A DNA stretch of 64,000 bases from NCBI GenBank assembly GCA_963712565.1, contig CAVQIP010000075.1:11023-75022 (forward strand), in the 5' to 3' direction. Positions within the stretch are counted from its first letter, which is position 1. Each line of letters opens with the position of its first letter. Under the pieces are notes generated by a model, which was not told the DNA's origin, searched no databases, and saw only the letters and a program-made list of their open reading frames with translations. This document shows positions 45,562 to 54,001 of this stretch, one piece after another. The DNA comes from VAZQ01 sp963712565 (lineage in GTDB: Bacteria; Pseudomonadota; Alphaproteobacteria; Rhizobiales; Xanthobacteraceae). Both the position numbers and the translations under genes were made by a program.

Positions 45562-46398
45562 ATGCAAAAATGGAACATGATCATCGACGTCGCCGAGTGC
45601 ACGAATTGTAACCTGTGCACGCTTGCGGTCATGGACGAGTATGTCGGCAACGCCTGGCCGGGCTACGCCGCCCCGATGCCGAAGCACGGCCACAAGTGGA
45701 TCAACATCCTGCAAAAAGAGCGCGGGCAGGTGCCGATGATCGACATCGCCTACGTTCCGACCATGTGCAATCACTGCGACAACGCGCCCTGCATGGCGAA
45801 GGGCGGCGAGGCGGTGACGAAGCGCGACGACGGGATCATGCTGATCGATCCCGAAAAGGCGAGGGGGCGCAAGGACCTGGTCGAGGCCTGCCCCTACGGC
45901 CACATCTGGTGGAACGAGGAGTTGCAGCTTCCGCAGATCTGGCCGTTCGACGCCCACCTCCTCGACCAGGGCTGGCAGCAGACCCGTGGCCAGCAGTCGT
46001 GCCCGACCGGCGCGATGCGCGCGGTCAAGGTCGAGGACGAGGAGATGGCGCGCATGGCGCGGGAGGAAGGCCTCGAGGTGATGAAGCCCGAGCTCGGCAC
46101 CCGGCCCCGGGTCTACTACCGCAATCTCTGGCGCTATTCGAAATGCTTCATCGGCGGCACGCTGGCGGCGGAGGCGAATGGTGTCGTCGATTGCGTCGAG
46201 GGCGCGAGCGTGCGCCTCATGAAGGGCGGCACCCTGGTCGCGCAGACCACGAGCGACAACTACGGCGACTTCAAGTTCGACAAGATCGACGAGGGCTCGG
46301 GCCGCTACCTGGTCGAGATTTCCGCTCCCGGCCGCGCCAAGAAGACGATCGAGGCGAATCTCGGCGTGAGCGTCAATCTCGGCGAGATCCGCATTTAG
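45562..46398 (+). CDS. transhydroxylase-like iron-sulfur small subunit with C-terminal beta domain
   Basis: A 278-residue partner of the preceding large subunit. Residues 1-160 are a ferredoxin-type electron-transfer domain: Cys13, 16, 19; Cys69, 72, 77; Cys110 in CPYG; Cys147 in CPTG. Residues about 195-278 form a Cna-B/transthyretin-like beta domain (EGASVRLMKGGTLV, YGDFKFDKI, GRYLVEI), as in the transhydroxylase small subunit. Eight Cys suit two [4Fe-4S] clusters. The positions for the remaining cluster are Val23, Trp127, Asp130 and Gly143. The family partner has three clusters. The gene begins 13 bases after the large subunit and is surely co-transcribed. Confidence 0.88.
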   Translation: MQKWNMIIDVAECTNCNLCTLAVMDEYVGNAWPGYAAPMPKHGHKWINILQKERGQVPMIDIAYVPTMCNHCDNAPCMAKGGEAVTKRDDGIMLIDPEKARGRKDLVEACPYGHIWWNEELQLPQIWPFDAHLLDQGWQQTRGQQSCPTGAMRAVKVEDEEMARMAREEGLEVMKPELGTRPRVYYRNLWRYSKCFIGGTLAAEANGVVDCVEGASVRLMKGGTLVAQTTSDNYGDFKFDKIDEGSGRYLVEISAPGRAKKTIEANLGVSVNLGEIRI

Positions 46399-46439
46399 CG
46401 CATGCGGATTGATCCGTGGTCGGCTCTTTCGGTTGTCGT

Positions 46440-46511
46440 TGCCGGGCTTGATCCGACAATCAGTCTTTTTTCTTAACACGATGGATGCGCGGGTCGCGCC
46501 CGCGCCTGACG
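46440..46511 (+). repeat. palindromic intergenic repeat (GCCGGGCTTGATCC type)
   Basis: Just after the small-subunit gene lies GCCGGGCTTGATCCGACAATC, a T-rich stretch (TTTTTTCTTAAC) and the inverted repeat GCGCGGGTCGCGCCCGCGC. It is a diverged copy of the repeats at 4404 and 25088. The T-rich stretch does not directly follow a stem, so its use as a terminator is doubtful. Confidence 0.55.
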
Positions 46512-46527
46512 GGGGGTGGGGCGCTAC

Positions 46528-47004
46528 ATGGAGTCCGTGCCGCTGATCTTTCCCGCGCTCGGCAGCCTCTATCAAACGCTGGCGCCCTGGGCGGAGGCGC
46601 TGTTGCGCGCGGTCGTGGGCCTCGCGCTCGTGCCCCATGGATTGCGCAACACGTTCGGACTGTGGCCGAACACCGGCGTGCGCTCGCACGACCTTGCTGA
46701 ACTGGCGCAGCAGCTCGACCACGACGGCTACCGGCCGGGAAAATTCTGGGCGCCGGCGATCTCGCTCACGCAACTGATCGGTGGGCCGCTGCTGGCGCTC
46801 GGGCTCTTTACCCGTCCTGCCGCGCTTGCGATCGTCATCTTCCTCATGGTCTCCAACTACGAGCGCTGGCGCGTAGGCGGTTACTTCTGGAACAAGACCG
46901 GGCTCGAATACACGCTGATGTGGACGGTGGCCGCGTTCTATTTCCTCATCCACGGCGGCGGCGCGATCTCGCTCGATCATCTGCTGATCGGGCGAGAATT
47001 CTGA
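46528..47004 (+). CDS. DoxX-family membrane protein
   Basis: A 158-residue four-helix protein: LLRAVVGLALVPHGLRNTFG, SLTQLIGGPLLALGLFTRPAA, and the tail ISLDHLLIGREF. ATG 46528 is preferred to an upstream GTG at 46516 because a GGTGGGG stretch precedes it at good distance. It lies directly downstream of the molybdenum-enzyme genes on the same strand, which hints at a redox or membrane-tethering role for that enzyme. Confidence 0.82.
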   Translation: MESVPLIFPALGSLYQTLAPWAEALLRAVVGLALVPHGLRNTFGLWPNTGVRSHDLAELAQQLDHDGYRPGKFWAPAISLTQLIGGPLLALGLFTRPAALAIVIFLMVSNYERWRVGGYFWNKTGLEYTLMWTVAAFYFLIHGGGAISLDHLLIGREF

Positions 47005-47128
47005 TGCGCGCCGAACGTGCTCGCCCGCGAGACGGCTGGAACGCGCCGCGCAAATTCACTACCATCGTCCGGGGAGAAACGACGTCGCGCGTCCCGTGCC
47101 TGGCCGAAACAAAACAGGAGGCTCCGCC

Positions 47129-47887
47129 ATGAACGTCCATACCAAAGCCGCGACCGGTACGGCCGTGTCGCCGGACGAGTGGCAGGCGCGCGTCGACCTG
47201 GCGGCGGTTTATCGCCTGGTCGCCCACCACGGCTGGGACGATGTCATCTACAACCACTGCTCCATGCGCGTTCCGGGCGAAGACCGGAAATTCCTGATGA
47301 AGCGGCACGAGCTGTTGTGGACCGAGGTCACCGCCTCGAACCTCGTCAAGGTCGACATGGACGAGGATCTCGACGAGCGCGCCGGCGTCAATCGTCCCGG
47401 CTTCACGCTCCATGGCGGCGTCCTGCGCGGGCGGCCCGACGTCGTCTGTGCCGTGCACGTCCATACCCGCACCGGGATGGCGATCGCCGGCCTCAAGAGC
47501 GGGCTGCGGATGATCTCGCAGGAGGCCGTGCGCTTCTTCGGCTGCGTCGGCTATCATCCCTACGAGGGCATCACCGAGGATTTCGGCGAGCGCGAGCGGC
47601 TCATTGCGCATCTCGGCAACAATCGCGCCATGATCATGCACAATCACGGCGTGCTCACCGTCGGCAAGACCGCGCGCGAGGCCTTCATCCTGATGAAGCA
47701 TCTGTTGGAGGCGGCCGAAATCCAACTGGCCATGGAGGCCACCGGCAACGCGCTGATCGAGATCCCGCCGGAAATCTGCCGGAAGACGGTGGCGCAATAC
47801 GACAAGCACGACAGCGGTCGCGGCTCGGCCGACTGGCCGGCCTATCTTCGCATGCTCGACCGGATCGATCCGAGCTATCGGACCTGA
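47129..47887 (+). CDS. class II aldolase/adducin-family protein
   Basis: A 252-residue protein. Zinc-ligand His are in AVHVHTRTG and MHNHGVLTVG. At the place of the catalytic Glu of fuculose-phosphate aldolase it has NRPGFTLHGG, the adducin-like variant with Gly, so classical aldolase chemistry is doubtful. GAYNH-type segments (VIYNHCSMRVP) and the SGLRMISQEAVRF stretch fit the subgroup found in catabolic gene clusters. AGGAGG lies 8 bases before ATG 47129. A Bug receptor gene follows. Confidence 0.84.
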   Translation: MNVHTKAATGTAVSPDEWQARVDLAAVYRLVAHHGWDDVIYNHCSMRVPGEDRKFLMKRHELLWTEVTASNLVKVDMDEDLDERAGVNRPGFTLHGGVLRGRPDVVCAVHVHTRTGMAIAGLKSGLRMISQEAVRFFGCVGYHPYEGITEDFGERERLIAHLGNNRAMIMHNHGVLTVGKTAREAFILMKHLLEAAEIQLAMEATGNALIEIPPEICRKTVAQYDKHDSGRGSADWPAYLRMLDRIDPSYRT

Positions 47888-47996
47888 CCGTTCCTGCGGT
47901 CCGCCCCCGGCGCGCGGGACAAGGCTATGGCTTTTCAATCACCGCGTGCACTAGAATTGCACGCCGGATGGCTGACCTCGCAACGGAGTTGCCGTC

Positions 47997-48971
47997 ATGC
48001 AAACGCCGAAGGCGCTCCTGGCATTGCTGACCGCGCTCGCCGCGTTGAGCTTCGGCCAGCCCGCACAATCGCAAGTTTGGCCGCAGAAGCCGGTCAAGAT
48101 CATCGTTCCCTTCGCGCCCGGCGGTAATACCGACGGCATTGCGCGCTTGATCGCGCAGCCGCTCGGCGAGCGGCTGGGGCAGCAATTCGTGGTCGAGAAT
48201 CGCCCGGGCGCGGCCGGCGCGACCGCGGCGGAGGCGGTCGCGCGCTCCGGCGCCGACGGGCACACGCTGCTGATGGGTACCCCGTCGCAGATCGCGATCG
48301 TTCCGGCGATGACCAAGACCGCGTACGATCCGGTGAAGGATTTCGCCCCCATCAGCGTCGTCGGCACCAATCCCTACGTGCTGGTGGTTCACCCGAGCAT
48401 ACCGGTCGCCACCGTCGCGGAATTGGTCGACTATGCCCGCAAGCAACCCGACAAATTGGCCTATGCCGCTCCGGTGTTCGGAGGCTTGAGTCACCTCTCG
48501 ATGGTGCTGTTTCTCAAGCGCGCGGGGCTCGAGATGACCCCGGTGAGCTACAAAGGCGGTGCGGCGCCGTTGGCCGATGTCATCGCCGGTCACGTCCCGA
48601 TCTACTTCGCGACCTTGTCGGAAGTCGTGCCGCATGCGCGCACCGGCGCCATTCGCCTGCTCGCGGTGTCCAGCGAAAAGCGCGTGCCGCAGCTGCCGGA
48701 CGTCCCCACTTTCGCCGAGGCCGGATTTCCCGGGTTCAAGGCGCTCACCTGGAACGGCCTGATGGCGCCCGCCGCCGCGCCCAAGGAAACCGTCGACCGG
48801 ATCGCGACCGAGGTTGCGCGCGCCGTCAAGGACGAAAAGTTTGCCGAGCGGCTCGCCGGTTTCGGCGTCGACCCGCTCGGCAATACCCCCGCGCAGTTCG
48901 CCGCGATGATTGCCGCGGACATTGCATTGTGGGGCGAAGCGATCAAGCTCATCGCCGTGCGAGAGAAATAG
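47997..48971 (+). CDS. Bug/TctC-family periplasmic substrate-binding protein
   Basis: A 324-residue exported receptor: Sec signal ending PAQSQ, mature start VWPQKPVKIIVPFAPGGNTDGIAR, VVENRPGAAG, LPDVPTFAEAGFPGF. It is the fifth TctC-type receptor of the window and the third in the catabolic region. It is sandwiched between a class II aldolase and an M24 hydrolase on the same strand, suggesting a shared carboxylate substrate. Confidence 0.9.
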   Translation: MQTPKALLALLTALAALSFGQPAQSQVWPQKPVKIIVPFAPGGNTDGIARLIAQPLGERLGQQFVVENRPGAAGATAAEAVARSGADGHTLLMGTPSQIAIVPAMTKTAYDPVKDFAPISVVGTNPYVLVVHPSIPVATVAELVDYARKQPDKLAYAAPVFGGLSHLSMVLFLKRAGLEMTPVSYKGGAAPLADVIAGHVPIYFATLSEVVPHARTGAIRLLAVSSEKRVPQLPDVPTFAEAGFPGFKALTWNGLMAPAAAPKETVDRIATEVARAVKDEKFAERLAGFGVDPLGNTPAQFAAMIAADIALWGEAIKLIAVREK

Positions 48972-49151
48972 CGGGGGCGAAGCTGCGCCTCCTGCGCGCG
49001 GGGATCATCGACCGGGGCATGGCGGTAGCCTGCCGCCGTGGTGTATGATTTACGCATCGGCACCTTCGCGCTGGCGCGAGATCGCAAGATCTCCGCGCGT
49101 GCCGCATCATGGTGCGCAAAGCGCAGCGCTCAGTCCCAGGGAGTTTCGGCC

Positions 49152-50348
49152 ATGCTCGACGTCGTCAAGCCAGTTGCACGTTCGGTCCCGTTCGATGCGG
49201 AGCGCCTGGACCGTCTGATGGACGACGCCGGCATCGACGTCCTGGTCGTGACCTCGAAGCACAACGTGCAATATCTGCTGGGCGGGCATCGCGCCTTCTT
49301 CTTCGAATCCATGGACGCGATGGGATTGAGCCGCTACCTGCCGGTCCTCGTCTATCCCAAAGGCGGTCGGCAGAAGGCCGGCTATTTCGGCCATCGCATG
49401 GAGGGCTTTCAAAAGGAGAACGATCCGTTCTGGGTGCCGGAATCGCAAACCAATTCGTCGGGCTCGGTCGATGCCATGCAGAAGGCGATCGATCACATCC
49501 GCCGCTCCGGCGTGAAAACCCGCCGGATCGCGGCCGAGCTGGCGTTCCTGCCGGTCGATGCCGGCACGGCGCTGCGCGCCGCCTTTGCCGACAGCGAAAT
49601 CGTCGACGCTCTGTTCGTGCTCGAGCGGCTGCGCGCGGTGAAGAGTCCGGAGGAATTGAAGCAGCTGCGCATCGCCTCCGAGTGCGTGATCGAATCGATG
49701 CTGGCGGTGATCGCCAATCACGGCCCCGGAGCGACCAAGCGGGAGCTGACCGAGGCGCTGCGGCGGGAGGAGACCAACCGCGGCCTCGTCTTCGACTATT
49801 GTCTGATCACCGCCGGCACCAGTCTCAACCGCGCGCCGTCGGAGCAGAAATGGGGCAAGGGCGACGTGCTCTCGCTCGATTCCGGCGGCAACTATCACGG
49901 CTATATCGGCGACCTCTGCCGGATGGCGATCCATGGCGAGCCCGATGCCGAGCTCGAGGACCTGCTGGCGGAGATCGAGGCGATCCAGCGCGCGGCGATG
50001 AAGCCGATCAAGGCCGGCGCCATGGGCAGCGTCATCTACGCCGCGGCCGAGCCGCTCGTGCACAAATCCAAGCACCACAACCACATGCACTTCCTCGCGC
50101 ACGGAATGGGACTGGTCAGCCACGAAGCGCCGCGGCTCACCGCCACCGGGCCGGTCCCCTATGACGCCTACGACGCCGGCCGCCCGCTGGAAGCGGGAAT
50201 GGTGGTGTCGGTCGAGACCACGCTGCAGCATCCGCAGCGCGGGTTCATCAAGCTCGAGGACACGGTGGTGGTCACCGACACCGGCTTCGACATCTACGGC
50301 GAGGGCGGCCGCGGCTGGAACCGCGGCGGGACGGCGCTGCGAAGCTGA
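49152..50348 (+). CDS. M24-family metallohydrolase (Xaa-Pro peptidase/creatinase type)
   Basis: A 398-residue pita-bread enzyme with an N-terminal creatinase-like domain (1-165) and a catalytic domain. All five metal ligands are visible: Asp in LSLDSGG, Asp in GYIGDLCR, His in LAHGMGL, Glu in VSVETTLQ and Glu in IKLEDTVV. ATG 49152 is chosen because CAGGGAG lies upstream and an earlier in-frame start gives an Arg-rich leader unlike the family. It may be an aminopeptidase or cleave C-N bonds like creatinase; the context favours a catabolic amidohydrolase. Confidence 0.87.
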   Translation: MLDVVKPVARSVPFDAERLDRLMDDAGIDVLVVTSKHNVQYLLGGHRAFFFESMDAMGLSRYLPVLVYPKGGRQKAGYFGHRMEGFQKENDPFWVPESQTNSSGSVDAMQKAIDHIRRSGVKTRRIAAELAFLPVDAGTALRAAFADSEIVDALFVLERLRAVKSPEELKQLRIASECVIESMLAVIANHGPGATKRELTEALRREETNRGLVFDYCLITAGTSLNRAPSEQKWGKGDVLSLDSGGNYHGYIGDLCRMAIHGEPDAELEDLLAEIEAIQRAAMKPIKAGAMGSVIYAAAEPLVHKSKHHNHMHFLAHGMGLVSHEAPRLTATGPVPYDAYDAGRPLEAGMVVSVETTLQHPQRGFIKLEDTVVVTDTGFDIYGEGGRGWNRGGTALRS

Positions 50349-50516
50349 ACGCGTCGCGAAAGCATCTCTCCTCCCGCGACAGCGGAGAGCGAGCGTGCCG
50401 TTCAAATGTGGGGATGGGGGCCGCTTGAAAGTTCTGGCGCAGTGGGAACCACCGCCAGACGGTAAAGGCCGCGGGCCGATGCAGAATCGGCCGGCGGCCT
50501 CGCGAAAAAAATCGCC

Positions 50517-50618
50517 TTAGATGCTCAGCGCGAGCAACGCTAACGCGCCGATACCAACGACCAGGATCACCAGCGCGACGGGATCGTAGTCGAGCCAATG
50601 TCCGCTTTGCACACGCAT
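50517..50618 (-). CDS. 33-residue single-helix membrane protein
   Basis: A short frame, MRVQSGHWLDYDPVALVILV followed by VGIGALALLALSI, encodes one transmembrane helix after a polar 13-residue N-terminus. GGGCGAGG lies upstream of the ATG. It stands alone in an otherwise empty 560-bp gap (50349-50909) in which I see no other feature. The amphipathic start and clean hydrophobic tail suggest a real small protein; function unknown. Confidence 0.45.
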   Translation of the reverse strand: MRVQSGHWLDYDPVALVILVVGIGALALLALSI

Positions 50619-50909
50619 GACGCACCTCGCCCTGAAAGAGTTGATTAGCTGCGCCCGTTCTTGTGCCGGTTCCATATCGAGGGCCGGCGAGGGCTTGCCT
50701 GACTATTAGTCGCGGTTGCGGGCCAAGAGGTTCAAATCGCCCCGCCCGGCCAGCCTTCGGCCGCCGCGCCCCGGGGGCTTTGCCGCCGGCGCCTGATCGG
50801 GCCGGCCATCTCAGTTCAAACGCTTGATATTCCGTGCGTATTCCTGCGGCCGACCGGACGGCATGGCGCGGCGGTGGAACCAGCCTCAGGGCGACAACCG
50901 GCGGCGCCG

Positions 50910-51689
50910 TCACTGCATGGACCAGCCGTGGCTGACCACCAGGGATTGTCCGGTCAGCGCGTTGCTGTCGAAGCTGGCAAAGAACAGCGCGGTTTCGGCC
51001 ACGTCCGCGACCGTGGTGAATTCGCCGTCGACTGTGTCCTTCAGCATCACCTTCTTGACCACGTCGGATTCCGAAATGCCGAGTTCCTTCGCCTGTTCCG
51101 GGATCTGCTTGTCGACCAGCGGCGTGCGCACGAAGCCCGGGCAAATGACGTTGGCGCGCACGCCGTGCTTGGCGCCTTCCTTGGCGATGACCTTGGCGAG
51201 GCCGATCAGCCCGTGCTTGGCGGTCACGTAAGGCGCCTTCAACACCGATGCCTCTTTCGAGTGCACCGATCCCATATAGATGATGCTGCCGCCGGAGCCC
51301 TGCGCGTACATCCGCTGCAGCACCGCGCGGGTGGTGAGAAAGGCGCCGTCGAGATGGATGCTCAGCAAGCGCTTCCAATCGGCGAACGGGAATTCCTCGA
51401 GCGGCGCGACGATCTGGATGCCGGCATTGCTGACCAGCACGTCGATGCGTCCGAATTGTTCCACCGTCCGCGCGACGCCGGCCTCCACCTGTTGCTCGTC
51501 GGTCACGTCCATGACGACCGCGAGCGCCTGGCGAGGACCGCCGAGTTCCGCCGCAGCCGCATCGGCGGCGGTTTGATTGACGTCGGCGATCACGACGCGC
51601 GCGCCCTCGCGCGCAAAGGTCTTGGCGATCCCCTTGCCGATGCCGCTGGCGGCGCCGGTCACGATGGCAACTTTGTCCTTCAGACGCAT
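50910..51689 (-). CDS. 3-hydroxybutyrate dehydrogenase
   Basis: A 259-residue short-chain dehydrogenase: cofactor loop TGAASGIG, NAG motif (VSNAGIQ), catalytic Ser in YMGSVHS, and YVTAKHG with Tyr and Lys. The SVHSKEAS and GWSMQ-terminated tail match D-beta-hydroxybutyrate dehydrogenases that interconvert acetoacetate and 3-hydroxybutyrate with NAD. It starts one base after the stop of the acetoacetate decarboxylase gene, so both are co-translated, and both act on acetoacetate. Confidence 0.87.
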   Translation of the reverse strand: MRLKDKVAIVTGAASGIGKGIAKTFAREGARVVIADVNQTAADAAAAELGGPRQALAVVMDVTDEQQVEAGVARTVEQFGRIDVLVSNAGIQIVAPLEEFPFADWKRLLSIHLDGAFLTTRAVLQRMYAQGSGGSIIYMGSVHSKEASVLKAPYVTAKHGLIGLAKVIAKEGAKHGVRANVICPGFVRTPLVDKQIPEQAKELGISESDVVKKVMLKDTVDGEFTTVADVAETALFFASFDSNALTGQSLVVSHGWSMQ

Positions 51690-51690
51690 G

Positions 51691-52482
51691 TCAGGAAACT
51701 CCTGCGGTGGCGGGAGCGGGCGCTGGCTCGCGCTTCGACGACGATGGCTGGAGGTAATCGTAGGCGACCTTGCCGAGGCCGAGCGTGAGATCGCAAACGA
51801 TGTGAACCGCGGACACGATCTCGAGCACGGGCAGTTCCGCGACCGGCGCGAGCGCATGTGGGGTGAGCGACAGCGCCGCCGGGCCGGTCCACGCGCCCTT
51901 TAGCGTGACGTCCTCGAGGTAATATTCGACCAGCTCGCAAATTCTCGTGCTGCCGTCGACGTGCGGAATGATCTTGAGCAGAAAGTTCGGGGCCGCCAGC
52001 GCGGCGCGGATCGCCTCGGCATCGGCCTGCTGGTGCTTGTATCCCATGGTGGCGGTGGCGACGCGGACCGGGCCGTAATCGAGCGTGCCGACCAATTGAT
52101 CGGTCTCGACGTGCAGCGTCGGGTTGGCGAGCTTTTTCGGAAAGCCCCAGAGCTCGCGGCCGCCCGCGATCGGCGGCTCGTCGTTGAGGAACATGCAGTG
52201 GGTGTATCCGCCTTTGCGGCCGCGAAACTTGACCGGAATGACCTGCCCGCTCTCGGTGTAGTCGCCGAACCCGGTCGAATCCGGCATGCGGATGAACTCG
52301 TACTTGACCAGCGGCTCGTCCACCTCGAGCGGCTCGGGCACCACCGCGCGCAGCTTCTGCGCTTCCGTGCGATAGGTGATGATCATGAACTCGCGATTGA
52401 CGAAACGATAGGGGCCCGGCGGGTAGGCCGGGCTGGTCAGCGGCATGGCGAAGGCCCGCGCCTTGACCTCTGCTTCCTTCAT
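51691..52482 (-). CDS. adc: acetoacetate decarboxylase
   Basis: A 263-residue enzyme with the Schiff-base segment GRELWGFPKKLA (the Lys pair of the active site) and the family opening PPGPYRFVNREFMIITYRT. It decarboxylates acetoacetate to acetone and CO2, and related members act on other beta-keto or aromatic acids. GAAGAAGGAG precedes the ATG. It forms a two-gene operon with the 3-hydroxybutyrate dehydrogenase, suggesting a role in ketone-body or polyhydroxybutyrate turnover. Confidence 0.9.
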   Translation of the reverse strand: MKEAEVKARAFAMPLTSPAYPPGPYRFVNREFMIITYRTEAQKLRAVVPEPLEVDEPLVKYEFIRMPDSTGFGDYTESGQVIPVKFRGRKGGYTHCMFLNDEPPIAGGRELWGFPKKLANPTLHVETDQLVGTLDYGPVRVATATMGYKHQQADAEAIRAALAAPNFLLKIIPHVDGSTRICELVEYYLEDVTLKGAWTGPAALSLTPHALAPVAELPVLEIVSAVHIVCDLTLGLGKVAYDYLQPSSSKREPAPAPATAGVS

Positions 52483-52665
52483 GCTGCGCTCCTTCTTCTA
52501 TCGGGGTATTGCGGCTCGCCTATTGCGGCCATTGATGGCGGGATCGAGCAGCGAGACCGAGCGGCGTTGCGGCTTGCAAGCGATCGACCGCTCGCGACCA
52601 TCGACCAGCCGTGCGGCTCCGCCCCGGCGCCGTCCGCACGCGCGGAGCGCTGGCTGAAAAAAACG

Positions 52666-53013
52666 TCAATCGGCTTGTCCACCGCGTGGCGACGACTTTT
52701 CCATCTGGGCGGCGTCTCGCCCCATCTGCAGGCATACCAGAACTTCGACGTAGCTGGGATCGCCGCCCACCTCGGTGGTCGCCACGCAACGCTGGCGCAG
52801 CGCCGGCGCAAACTGCGTCCATTCCTTTTCCAGCTGGTCACGCGCGCTCTTCTCGTCCGCCAGGCATTGCCCAAGCGTGGTATCCAAGCTCAAGCTGTCG
52901 CCCATCTTCGCCGCCGCGCGACAGGCGGGCTCGACGTTGAGAGTGGGGACCGTGTCGGCGATGGGCAGCATCAGCGTCGCACCGAGCGCGAGAGCTAAGG
53001 CTGGTGGAAACAT
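52666..53013 (-). CDS. small secreted protein with conserved cysteines
   Basis: A 115-residue protein with a hydrophobic leader (MFPPALALALGATLMLPIAD). The mature part has four Cys (CRAAAKMG, GQCLADE, RQRCVAT, LVCLQMG), a pattern I have the impression recurs in Bradyrhizobium-like hypothetical proteins. GGGAGG lies upstream of the ATG. The paired Cys probably form two disulfides in the periplasm. No function is known. Confidence 0.65.
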   Translation of the reverse strand: MFPPALALALGATLMLPIADTVPTLNVEPACRAAAKMGDSLSLDTTLGQCLADEKSARDQLEKEWTQFAPALRQRCVATTEVGGDPSYVEVLVCLQMGRDAAQMEKSSPRGGQAD

Positions 53014-53065
53014 TTGCGGCCTCCCGCGCGCGCCGCACTGGCGCGACGCTGCTGTTGCGGGCTGA

Positions 53066-53671
53066 TCACGATGGCGGCTGCAGCTTGCAGCTGCTCAGCA
53101 CCGCATAATAACCCTTCTCGCCCTTTTGGAAGCTCACGCTCGCCGTGAACACGTAGGATCCGCGCTTTGGATCCTTGAGCTCGTAGACCCACCAATTCGT
53201 CACCTTGCCGGGCTGACTGGAATACTCGGCGCAGGTTCCGTCGGGGCCGTCGACGATCGGAACGCTTTGCATCTCGTAGCGATAGTCCTTCGAATTCGGC
53301 CAGGCGACGCCGATGCCGATCTTCGGCTGCCAGTAGTTCAAGGGGAATGCCTGCGACAGATTGTTGGGCTCGCCGCAATTCGGGAAGGCGGTGGCGTATT
53401 CCGCATTGCCGGTGCAGATCATGATCGGCGCGCCGTTGTTCCAGTCGATCCCGCCGGGCAGCGCGCCCCAATCGGTCTTGCAGCAGGACTCGACGGCAAC
53501 GCCCGGCCATCCCGGCGGTGTTTGAAACGATACGCTCTGGCTCCTGATGCAGTAGTTCGTAGTGCAGGCGGATTGCGCCAGTGCGGAGGCGGCGACGAAG
53601 ATCGCGAACAGGCCGACGATCGGCGCCAGTACATATAGCAACCGATTCGCGGGCGGCTTGCTGATAGTCAT
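53066..53671 (-). CDS. secreted or anchored protein of unknown function, 201 aa
   Basis: A 201-residue protein with an N-terminal membrane/signal segment (LLYVLAPIVGLFAIFVAASALAQ) and a mature part rich in Cys, Trp, Tyr and Pro: SACTTNYC, VESCCKTDWG, ICTGN, NCGEPNN, TCAEYSS, SSCKL. The eight or more Cys suggest disulfides and an extracytoplasmic location. No recognisable domain. It lies 52 bases upstream of the start of the small Cys protein at 52666-53013 on the same strand. Confidence 0.65.
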   Translation of the reverse strand: MTISKPPANRLLYVLAPIVGLFAIFVAASALAQSACTTNYCIRSQSVSFQTPPGWPGVAVESCCKTDWGALPGGIDWNNGAPIMICTGNAEYATAFPNCGEPNNLSQAFPLNYWQPKIGIGVAWPNSKDYRYEMQSVPIVDGPDGTCAEYSSQPGKVTNWWVYELKDPKRGSYVFTASVSFQKGEKGYYAVLSSCKLQPPS

Positions 53672-54001
53672 CCCTCGTCCTCGCGCGGTCGGACCCTTGC
53701 TAGGTCGGCAAGCTGATGTACATTACCACGGCGAATACGCAAAGGATCGACGGCCGCGATCCGTCCGGCCGTACCGTTCGGCGCTTCACCCGAGATCGGC
53801 GGGGACGATCTCGCGGCGTTGTCGTCCCGGTCCTGCCCGGAGCAAGGGGCAAGACCGGGACACTAGACCTGGCAGGTGCTGGGCTCATACCATCATCGCA
53901 ATGATCGCTCGTACTCGATCTGCGCGCAGGCGGGCTGAGGAAAATCGACGTTCGCTGCCATGGCGCGAGCGATGGCGGTCGCCGGCGCAAGACCGGGAGA
54001 C
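53672..54001. other. intergenic region, 330 bp, no gene recognised
   Basis: This lies between the divergent starts of the secreted protein and the efflux adaptor. The minus strand near 53700-53745 ends a frame in FAVVMYISLPT with no plausible start. Nothing else stands out apart from presumed promoters for the two neighbours. Confidence 0.35.

Noticed and set aside
53700..53990. A minus-strand frame ending in FAVVMYISLPT
   Set aside because: The end looks like a membrane helix, but no sensible start or homology was found for the Arg/Pro-rich remainder.
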